The notes under the pieces: model-generated
Database searches by the model: none
Seen by the model: the letters and a program-made list of their open reading frames with translations, nothing else
Told to the model about the DNA's origin: nothing
In this document: in pieces, positions 43,394 to 48,689 of the stretch
How positions within the stretch are numbered: position 1 is the first letter of the stretch
Layout of the letters: every line of letters begins with the position of its first letter
Program-made: the position numbers and the translations under genes
DNA from: Peribacillus deserti
GTDB taxonomy: Bacteria > Bacillota > Bacilli > Bacillales > DSM-1321
DNA length: 48,689 nucleotides
Reading direction: 5' to 3'
NCBI RefSeq assembly: GCF_016909175.1
Contig: NZ_JAFBFI010000021.1
Location: forward strand, 1-48,689

Positions 43394-43425
43394 AATGGCT
43401 GCTTTAGCAGCCTTTTTGTTTACCC
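43394..43425 (+). repeat. Composite palindromic repeat, right part
   Basis: Second copy of the hairpin AATGGCTGCTTTAGCAGCC plus T5, target duplication of the 159-bp element. The expected palindrome 2 is not clear beyond it. Confidence 0.75.
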
Positions 43426-43510
43426 TGAGAGAAGGAGTTAAGAGTGTGTTAATTGAGTTATGTAAATACAATAGGAAATGTCACCGAAAAACTCAATCCT
43501 AGATATTGTT

Positions 43511-43996
43511 TTATTGAATGAAGTTCAAAAGACTAAAACCATACACTGATCCCACAGCAAATATTATGGTCCACACGGCTAAACTAATAGTCATCCATCC
43601 TATAACGCGGGTCTTAGAACTCCCAAATGTAAGTGCTATTATTGCTGCAATGTCAGTCCCAACAAAAATGGGTGCTAATAAGGCCAACCCTGGGATTCCA
43701 TACTTCTCCCAAATTTTCAGAGAGCGTTTTTCTTTTTTTGTTGGATTCTTTAGGCCTTTCTTTTGTTTTCTATTTTTCCTCCATTTTTCTATTTGCTTAA
43801 AAAAGACACCAAGTAAAAGGATTAACAAAAAATTACCACTGAATGCTGCTATGCTGACCCCTATAGGCGGTAGTCCCCAAACAATTCCAAGGGGTACTAT
43901 TATTGAAACATCCATCCACGGAGCTGCCGCAAATAAAAATAAAACTATATACTGGAGAAATATATTTGCATCCTGAGCCCACCCGATCAACAGCAT
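43511..43996 (-). CDS. Small multi-drug export family membrane protein
   Basis: 161 residues, four or five helices with a Lys/Arg-rich cytoplasmic loop (KQIEKWRKNRKQKKGLKNPT). APWMDVSIIVPLGIVWGLPP and KYGIPGLALLAPIFVGTDIA are the repeated re-entrant-like motifs of this family (PF06695), related to DedA-type proteins. Substrate unknown; the family name comes from a weak experimental link. AGGAGG lies close to ATG 43996, so the TTG at 43990 may also be used. Confidence 0.75.
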   Translation of the reverse strand: MLLIGWAQDANIFLQYIVLFLFAAAPWMDVSIIVPLGIVWGLPPIGVSIAAFSGNFLLILLLGVFFKQIEKWRKNRKQKKGLKNPTKKEKRSLKIWEKYGIPGLALLAPIFVGTDIAAIIALTFGSSKTRVIGWMTISLAVWTIIFAVGSVYGFSLLNFIQ

Positions 43997-44136
43997 AACC
44001 CTCCTGTTTAACGTATTATGTAGACAACCATTAATACTTTCTATTATAAGAAAATAGGAGGTAAGGTTACCAGCGATTCTTCTTACAATAAACCGTTCTA
44101 ACTTACATTTTTGTCAGATTAAAAGGCATTTGTGAA

Positions 44137-44370
44137 TTGAGAACAAGTGAAGCCAGACTGAAGGATGATTATACAATCTGGAATGATACCGAAAAATTTC
44201 AGGGTGAAGCGTTTCGAATTTATTCTAAATCCAATTATTTTGATTTTATAGAAAAGGAATCAAATCTAAATAAGTTTATGCCAGGAGAAAGTTTTTCACA
44301 TTACTCAATAGCTTGTATTGAACATAAGGTAGATATAATCTCCAACAAGGAACAATTATTACAGAACTAA
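44137..44370 (+). CDS. Hypothetical protein, probably truncated
   Basis: 77 residues, TTG start without a good ribosome site: RTSEARLKDDYTIWNDTEKF, GEAFRIYSKSNYFDFIEKES, FSHYSIACIEHKVDIISNKE. Cytoplasmic, well-formed alpha/beta sequence, so probably the end of a longer gene whose front was lost. Not recognised. Confidence 0.45.
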   Translation: MRTSEARLKDDYTIWNDTEKFQGEAFRIYSKSNYFDFIEKESNLNKFMPGESFSHYSIACIEHKVDIISNKEQLLQN

Positions 44371-44383
44371 AGTAAGTATATTC

Positions 44384-44472
44384 CTCAACTAAAGGATCGT
44401 TAGTCCAAAAAGTATTGGCTGCTGCGACAGCTTTTTTTTTATTCCACTAACGTGGCACTTTAGGTTAATAAA
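44384..44472 (+). repeat. Full composite palindromic repeat
   Basis: CTCAACTAAAGGATCGTTAG, TCCAAAAAGTATT, hairpin GGCTGCTGCGACAGC with T9, then CCACTAACGTGGCACTTTAG and GTTAATAAA. Confidence 0.8.
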
Positions 44473-44484
44473 CCAAATATTAGA

Positions 44485-44750
44485 CTAAATATAATTTCTA
44501 GGAATTGTTATTTTTTGAAGCAAGTGAATTAAGAATCCAATAGTAAAAGGATTAATAAATGAACCAACTGTTCTTCCTATGTATGGTTGGACAAAAGGAA
44601 TTTTGATAGGGTTGTTGAAAACCAGATTAGATTAATTAAGAAGGCTAAAAGGATTCTAAATGGACCAAGTAGCCATTCTCCATTAAGCATAATTGCTACA
44701 AAGCCACCTGTCATTGCTATTCGTAAATATATGAAGTTCAGAAAAGAATT
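44485..44750 (-). pseudogene. Decayed membrane-protein gene
   Basis: Minus strand 44750-44577 reads YLRIAMTGGFVAIMLNGEWL and LGPFRILLAFLINLIWFSTT, then a stop; another frame continues KIPFVQPYIGRTVGSFINPF and LIHLLQKITIPRN to a stop at 44485. Together they make about 85 residues of a polytopic protein with one frameshift and no clear start. Family unknown. Confidence 0.45.
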
Positions 44751-44871
44751 TTAAACTGACTCGTTTAAATCCTCAATTTTTTTTGTAGAATGAAAAATTT
44801 ACCCGTTTTACTGGAATTATTTGTTAAAATGAATACCAGGCTTAAAATATATTTTTTATTGTGGGTGAAAA

Positions 44872-45061
44872 ATGAGTAAAAAAATACAAGTGTTCAACCT
44901 CATTACTGTATGTAATTATTGCTTTATTTTTTGTATCCTATTGGCTTCAAAAAGTCAATATTATTAAGTTTACAAAGGTTCTAGGTATTATAATTACCAG
45001 CTTACTGATGTTATGGACATTACCTATCATACTTGATTACTTCTTTCCTTTTGCCCCTTGA
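44872..45061 (+). pseudogene. Small two-helix membrane protein gene with a frameshift
   Basis: ATG 44872 has a GGGTGA ribosome site. The first frame gives MSKKIQVFNLITV and then unlikely sequence; the +1 frame from about 44912 reads VIIALFFVSYWLQKVNIIKF then GIIITSLLMLWTLPIILDYF and stops at 45061, two good helices. A one-base indel near ACTGTATGTAATT explains it. Function unknown. Confidence 0.55.
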
Positions 45062-45099
45062 CCCCACACACGAAAGGTTGTGCTTATTTGGAAACGCAA

Positions 45100-45397
45100 A
45101 TGGTTATTTTGAAGAAGAACAGTGCAATTAGTTATGTTTCTTTAGTCATTGGAATTGTTTGCTTTTTTATTGTTTTCGTAACCTCTACAAGGATAGCAAA
45201 TATGGAATTTCAGCGGGAGGTTTAATAACATTCTTTCTTACGGCTTTAGGTATCGTATTGTCTATCGCTGCATTATCTAAGAAAACGAGAAAAAGGTAAT
45301 CCCTGTAATAGCATTAATACTTTCCGCCTCTAATATTATCTTTTGGATAATTACGCTTATCTTGTTGTTTACTGGCGTAACTGATTTTGGTCCGTAA
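45100..45397 (+). pseudogene. Four-helix membrane protein gene with two frameshifts
   Basis: Frame-by-frame: LKKNSAISYVSLVIGIVCFF, then in a second frame YGISAGGLITFFLTALGIVL and SIAALSKKTRKR, then in a third VIPVIALILSASNIIFWIIT and LLFTGVTDFGP. Joined they form a coherent protein of about 95 residues with four helices. It cannot be made as the sequence stands. Confidence 0.6.
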
Positions 45398-45507
45398 TAT
45401 TTGCATTGGAGTGTCGATTCTAGGGATTCGCTATTCAATTTGTTAGGTAATTTCGCTACAGTGATATTAGGATCCAATGTCTCCTGACAGAAGAAAAGAT
45501 CAATGAA

Positions 45508-45680
45508 ATTTAAAACGATTGAGGAAAGAACCGTGGTTTCAGGAGGTTTATTTCGAGCATATAAATCAATTCCTGCAGAATAAAGAGGTTAGACTTACCG
45601 TAGGTTTAGCAAAAATGAATAGAATCCTAAATAATGAAAATAAGAGAAAAAATTTTCTCGAAGTTCTTACAATTTTTTAA
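45508..45680 (+). pseudogene. C-terminal fragment of an unknown soluble protein
   Basis: NLKRLRKEPWFQEVYFEHIN, QFLQNKEVRLTVGLAKMNRI and ENKRKNFLEVLTIF in one frame ending at 45680; a TGA lies directly upstream and no start codon is available. Helical sequence, not recognised. Confidence 0.45.
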
Positions 45681-45716
45681 TAAGCGTTCGCACCTTAATG
45701 AAAAGGGTTGATTTCT

Positions 45717-46010
45717 TTGGAACATATATTTTGTACAGTGTTTAGTTGGGTATCTTTCACCCTATTTGTACTTTCTCTAATCTGTAATTTTCTTGAAGTT
45801 TCTATATCTAACTCATCTTATATTGTGTTTTATGGATTAAGTATTGCTGGTTTACTCATCAGTATTGCTGGACGAAGTATAAAGTTGAAAACGATTAGCT
45901 TGGTAACTAGCTTCATTTGGAAAATTGGATTTTACGGTAATATAGCGATTGTTATTCTGTTTTTTCCTCTCGTTTATCACATTTGGGGAACGTTGATTTT
46001 TGGCCCATGA
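45717..46010 (+). CDS. Small integral membrane protein
   Basis: 97 residues from TTG 45717 (MEHIFCTVFSWVSFTLFVLS); AAAAGGG is nine bases upstream. Three hydrophobic helices (to about residue 25, 33-52 and 66-92). Not recognised. It is intact, unlike its left-hand neighbours. Confidence 0.5.
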   Translation: MEHIFCTVFSWVSFTLFVLSLICNFLEVSISNSSYIVFYGLSIAGLLISIAGRSIKLKTISLVTSFIWKIGFYGNIAIVILFFPLVYHIWGTLIFGP

Positions 46011-46122
46011 TTATAAAAACGTTAATCATAAGGTAGGAAACAATTTACTTGGTATATTTATAGGTTTCTTTATTGTCGGTGTGTTCGTTTATTGCTTGAA
46101 GGGAATATGCTATACGCCTTGA
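46000..46122 (+). CDS. Possible 40-residue membrane peptide
   Basis: TTG 46000 overlaps the end of the preceding gene; GGGGAACG lies about 15 bases upstream. The product has one helix (NNLLGIFIGFFIVGVFVYCL) and two Cys residues. Unrecognised, modest support. Confidence 0.3.
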   Translation: MAHDYKNVNHKVGNNLLGIFIGFFIVGVFVYCLKGICYTP

Positions 46123-46195
46123 TTGCTTCTATAATCCCCTCGGCTTTTTGGTGTTGCACACTTAAGTAATAAGTAAATAAGGTGGGTCATACTCG

Positions 46196-46366
46196 TTGTC
46201 AAAATACCTATCGTATGTATTTTTAGTTATTACCCTTATTCTATTTGCCCTCATTAGGTACGGAGTATCTTTAGGTTCGTTAGGTAGAGCTGTTATCATA
46301 GCAATTTTAATTTTAATTACCGATTTTAATAAGAAAAAGAACTTAAAGAACTATATGAATAATTAA
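46196..46366 (+). CDS. Small membrane protein (56 aa)
   Basis: TTG 46196 with AAGGTGGG nine bases upstream. MSKYLSYVFLVITLILFALI, a Gly-rich turn (RYGVSLGSLGRA) and a second helix VIIAILILIT, ending in a basic tail NKKKNLKNY. Two-helix hairpin layout. Not recognised. Confidence 0.5.
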   Translation: MSKYLSYVFLVITLILFALIRYGVSLGSLGRAVIIAILILITDFNKKKNLKNYMNN

Positions 46367-46399
46367 TAATGATCTTTAACATCTTACACCCATTGGATT

Positions 46400-46432
46400 T
46401 TCAACTAACTGGTGCGTTAGTTTAAGAAGCTA
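46400..46432 (+). repeat. Composite repeat, palindrome 1
   Basis: TTCAACTAACTGGTGCGTTA then GTTTAAGAAGC. The downstream hairpin is replaced by an AAGCT-rich stretch. Confidence 0.7.
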
Positions 46433-46547
46433 AAGATGTCAAACGGAAATTGCCAGCTTCTTATACTTATTAGAGAAGCTGAGTAAGGGCTGCGAATAAA
46501 AATGGAAGAAATGTAAACAATGTTACTAAAACAACTAGGTGAAATAT

Positions 46548-47009
46548 ATGTGGATTTTAGTTTACATCTTTTTTATTATTCTTAATGCGATTGCTTATTT
46601 CGTGCCCAAGAACATAAAGAAAAGTGAAATATACTCTACATCCATTTTTGCGATATTGTTTGGGTTTATTACAGATGAAGTTCTAAATCTTCATTTAAAC
46701 CTATATGGTTACTTTAACCATGGGTTTCAGTGGCAAGGTTTCTTTAGTAGTTTTATGTATTTTATTCCGATTAATAATTTATTTCTTAACTACTTCCCAG
46801 TAAAAAAGGGACCCCTAATAAAGGCAAAATACATTGTTATTTGGACCCTTTTTTCAGTATTGTTTGAGTGGCTAATACTACAAACAGAATATCTTTACTA
46901 TAACGGATGGAAGCTATGGTATTCAGCTTTATTATATCCGTTTATTTTTCTTATTCTGTACATTAATCTAATTGTAGTGAGGAAGCTAAATAATTCTGAA
47001 AAATGCTAA
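46548..47009 (+). CDS. CBO0543-family integral membrane protein
   Basis: 153 residues from ATG 46548 (MWILVYIFFIILNAIAYFVP) with AGGTGA upstream; GTG 46539 also in frame. Four or five helices with EVLNLHLNLYGYF, which is a family-like motif, and YYNGWKLWYSALLYPFIFLI near the end. Same family as the protein at 2675-3142 but distant in sequence. Function unknown. Confidence 0.6.
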   Translation: MWILVYIFFIILNAIAYFVPKNIKKSEIYSTSIFAILFGFITDEVLNLHLNLYGYFNHGFQWQGFFSSFMYFIPINNLFLNYFPVKKGPLIKAKYIVIWTLFSVLFEWLILQTEYLYYNGWKLWYSALLYPFIFLILYINLIVVRKLNNSEKC

Positions 47010-47057
47010 TAGCACCTTGCATTAAATCAAGTTTGGAAGGATTATTTAATCATTTTT

Positions 47058-47085
47058 TAGCTACGGGTCAAGTGTTAGTTGAAGA
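47058..47085 (+). repeat. Decayed composite repeat, palindrome 1
   Basis: TAGCTACGGGTCAAGTGTTA then GTTGAAGAGG: recognisable core with an internal insertion. Confidence 0.4.
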
Positions 47086-47127
47086 GGCAATGATATTGCA
47101 GCTATTCATTGATCAAAGGGGAAGAAC

Positions 47128-47151
47128 AAAAAAAGACCGCTGTAAACGGTC
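47128..47151 (-). terminator. Terminator of the second RsbR-like gene
   Basis: GACCG-TTTACA-GCGGTC followed by seven T on the minus strand, just after the stop. Confidence 0.85.
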
Positions 47152-47159
47152 AATATTAG

Positions 47160-47981
47160 TCAAAGATATTGCTTTAAAGTTTCCTGGAGTGTACCTTTTG
47201 TTTCTGCATCTTCTTCAAAGCGGATTCCCGAATGCACCATTTTTCTTACAAGATCAGGACGAAGGCCAGTAAGAACCGCTTTGCAACCCATCATTTTCAC
47301 CCCAGCCAATATCTTTTCAAAATTATTTATGACATCTCGTTCCAACATGGCAATACCTGAAAGGTCCATAACTAGTGTGTGAATTCTTGTATTTGCTATA
47401 TCGTTTAAAACTTTTTCCTCAATTATTTGAATCCTGTAGGAGTCTACTGACCCAATTAGTGGCAAAACAGAAACGTTATTGCTTACAGGAATAATTGGAA
47501 CTGACAAGTGCTCCACCATTTCTCTTTGTTTTAAAAACATTGTATCTTTGAATTTTGTATAGTTAAGAAAAAAGTTATTTAGGAACTTGTCAATATTATC
47601 GTTGATATTTTTTTCTAAAGTATAAATTCCTACCCGGTCCTTCGTAATATTTTTTTTCTCGTCGAGAATACCTACAAAATGCCATAAGGTTCTTCTTATG
47701 GCTTGTACCCACTCTAATTTTAATTCAAGTGTTAATGCGTGCTCCGCCCAAGCTATGCCTTCCTGTTTAGCGAACGCTACTAAATCTTGATCTTTCTGGT
47801 TAATTACATAATAAATCAATGTCCGAGCATTTTTTAACAAATCAATGTTCCCTTGATTTAAAATGTCTGTAATTTTTGATGAGACATTTACTGCTTCCGA
47901 AAGCAATTTGCTCTCAAACGGTTCCTCATACTCTTTAATAAAAGACTCTATTTCTTTGCCCAGTATCTGTAATGTTTTCAT
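47160..47981 (-). CDS. RsbR-like stressosome protein (paralogue of 3370-4191)
   Basis: 273 residues, same length and domain order as the protein at 3370-4191 and roughly 70% identical by eye, including SSKITDILNQGNIDLLKNAR, QEGIAWAEHALTLELKLEWV and the STAS motifs VPIIPVSNNVSVLPLIG and GCKAVLTGLRPDLVRKMVHS. The residue at the RsbT phosphorylation position is Arg (L-E-R-D-V), again not Thr. The two paralogues are 43 kb apart and both point leftward with a similar terminator, which suggests duplication of the whole gene unit. Confidence 0.85.
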   Translation of the reverse strand: MKTLQILGKEIESFIKEYEEPFESKLLSEAVNVSSKITDILNQGNIDLLKNARTLIYYVINQKDQDLVAFAKQEGIAWAEHALTLELKLEWVQAIRRTLWHFVGILDEKKNITKDRVGIYTLEKNINDNIDKFLNNFFLNYTKFKDTMFLKQREMVEHLSVPIIPVSNNVSVLPLIGSVDSYRIQIIEEKVLNDIANTRIHTLVMDLSGIAMLERDVINNFEKILAGVKMMGCKAVLTGLRPDLVRKMVHSGIRFEEDAETKGTLQETLKQYL

Positions 47982-48418
47982 TGCCTTAACTCCCCTTTGA
48001 TGTACAATTCTTGATAATTGATAATCGTAAATATATTATATTGTTGTTTTTCTAACAATTGCAATTTTATAACTACCTTGAAATAATTAAAAAAAATGGA
48101 AAAAAGACAATTACTTAAAAAAATCTACTCAATCGTTAATAAAAGAGGATATATTGAATTGTGCTATGGATTATGTTGACTGAATCAAGGTCATTATCAA
48201 ATTGCCACTTCCTATCCATTTTATTGTCTGTGGAGCAGTATAATTTCATGCTGAATTATGGCTAACAGATACATTAATCAAGACCAGGCTCGCTACGGCG
48301 GTCCTTCTTGTTGTACAATAGGTCAATTTATATGGTAAAAAACTTAAATGAGTTTTTTAACTACCATGAAAATAGTTTAAAAGTGACTTAAGAAGACTCA
48401 ATAATATACAAAAAAAGT
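47982..48418. other. Intergenic stretch without a recognised gene
   Basis: Upstream region of the RsbR-like gene. Apart from a decayed repeat at 48259-48312 and ACCATGAAAAT at 48363, a partial match to IS110 right ends, nothing is seen. Confidence 0.4.
48259..48312 (+). repeat. Composite palindromic repeat, diverged
   Basis: TGGCTAACAGATACATTAAT, CAAGACCAGG, then GCTCGCTACGGCGGTCC as hairpin. Arms are partly lost. Confidence 0.55.
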
Positions 48419-48450
48419 GGCCCACCCGTTAAGGTGAGCCGGTTTTTTTT
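48419..48450 (+). terminator. Rho-independent terminator
   Basis: GGCCCACC-CGTTAA-GGTGAGCC and GG followed by T8. No plus-strand gene is recognised upstream, so it may end an untranslated or unrecognised transcript. Confidence 0.7.
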
Positions 48451-48476
48451 AAGTCGCTAAACAGCGGAATTAGCAT

Positions 48477-48563
48477 TTCAGACGCACTGATTACAAACCC
48501 TATTTACCAATTATCGGCTTAGGGGTTATCGGAGGAGCTATTATTGGATGTTTTATTGGCTAA
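48477..48563 (+). pseudogene. Gly-rich membrane peptide remnant
   Basis: Open frame FRRTDYKPYLPIIGLGVIGG then AIIGCFIG, stop at 48563; no start codon and no ribosome site. Looks like the tail of a small Gly-rich hydrophobic protein. Confidence 0.25.
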
Positions 48564-48601
48564 GGTATTTAGAATGGTTGTATCAGTAATCTTATTTAAC
48601 T

Positions 48602-48689
48602 CCCATGAAAATTAATTCTGAGATACAGTCAAAAAGGCAATACTAAAGAAGACAGCTCATTCTGTATTTTTAAAAGAGTGCCTGGTTGC
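48602..48689 (-). mobile_element. Right end (RE) of another IS110-family element, cut by window edge
   Basis: Begins CCCATGAAAATTAATTCTG and continues with GGCAATACT, AAGACAGCTCA and TTTTTAAAAGAG, matching the right end of the complete element at 14413-14500. The flank TTATTTAACT is the start of a composite repeat cut at its CT. The rest of the element lies beyond the window. Confidence 0.7.

Noticed and set aside
47003-47272. 89-codon plus-strand frame into the RsbR-like gene
   Set aside because: Antisense to a well-supported STAS coding region.
48361-48410. ACTACCATGAAAAT as a fifth IS110 right end
   Set aside because: Only about 12 bases match; the sequence after them does not follow the other right ends.

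Overview
The window is AT-rich DNA from a Gram-positive, endospore-forming-type Bacillaceae chromosome. Genes have strong AGGAGG-like ribosome binding sites, TTG and GTG starts are frequent, and Rho-independent terminators are common. Typical Bacillus families are present: RsbR-like stressosome proteins, YfmQ, DUF3888/DUF3889 secreted proteins, CBO0543 membrane proteins, DUF5316, HxlR regulators and a Crh-like HPr. Genus and species cannot be fixed from sequence reading alone. No rRNA, tRNA or CRISPR array was seen. The region is accessory in character: short gene units, many paralogues, several genes broken by single-base shifts, and much mobile DNA.

Layout. 0-1.7 kb: end of an IS110 element, then an IS1182-family element inside a palindromic repeat. 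1.8-5 kb: small membrane proteins, an RsbR paralogue and a GNAT. 5.3-7.3 kb: HxlR regulator divergent from a 14-TM drug efflux pump. 7.7-12.5 kb: small secreted proteins (DUF3888/DUF3889), a lipoprotein and Nudix proteins. 12.7-14.1 kb: second HxlR divergent from an NmrA-like reductase. 14.4-16.9 kb: a complete IS110 element and a transposase-less relative. 16.9-18.6 kb: WYL regulator and DJ-1/PfpI protein. 19-24 kb: small proteins, GNAT, SDR reductase and a broken HAD phosphatase. 24.2-30.5 kb: phospholipase D-like protein, pentapeptide-repeat protein, ECF sigma/anti-sigma pair and a group II intron remnant. 30.5-37.5 kb: PAS-STAS protein, MATE pump, two tiny overlapping membrane peptides, MocR-type regulator, YfmQ and an ArsR-YdcZ-YdcZ operon. 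37.7-43.1 kb: cytochrome P460 lipoprotein with a DUF4405 membrane protein, AraC regulator, two aldo/keto reductases and a His-less HPr. 43.2-48.7 kb: an IS1182-derived miniature element, decayed membrane-protein genes, a second RsbR paralogue and the end of another IS110 copy.

The main discovery is a repeat/transposon system. About twenty copies of a composite intergenic repeat are scattered through the window. Its parts are a palindrome ACTAACGGGTGCGTTAGT, a GGCTGC...GCAGCC hairpin with a T-run, and a second palindrome ACTAAC-GGGGCAG-GTTAGT. IS110-family elements sit exactly at the CT of this ACTAACGGG sequence. The non-coding end of the IS110 element, where IS110 elements carry their bridge RNA, contains ACTAACGGATG, so the RNA could pair with the repeat over 11 nt with one G.U wobble. 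Independently, an IS1182 element and a 159-bp IS1182-derived miniature element have inserted into the central hairpin of two repeat copies and duplicated it (18 and 22 bp). The repeats therefore look like a genome-wide landing pad for two unrelated IS families, much as IS621 uses REP sequences in E. coli.

Regulatory circuits read from the sequence: both HxlR genes share a GATAGTA-N17-TACT operator; a 65-bp block is shared by the P460/DUF4405 and aldo/keto reductase operons, making both likely targets of the AraC regulator between them; a MerR-type 19-bp-spacer promoter precedes the SDR gene; and two copies of a TATCTA/TAGATA dyad lie in the ArsR-YdcZ operon.
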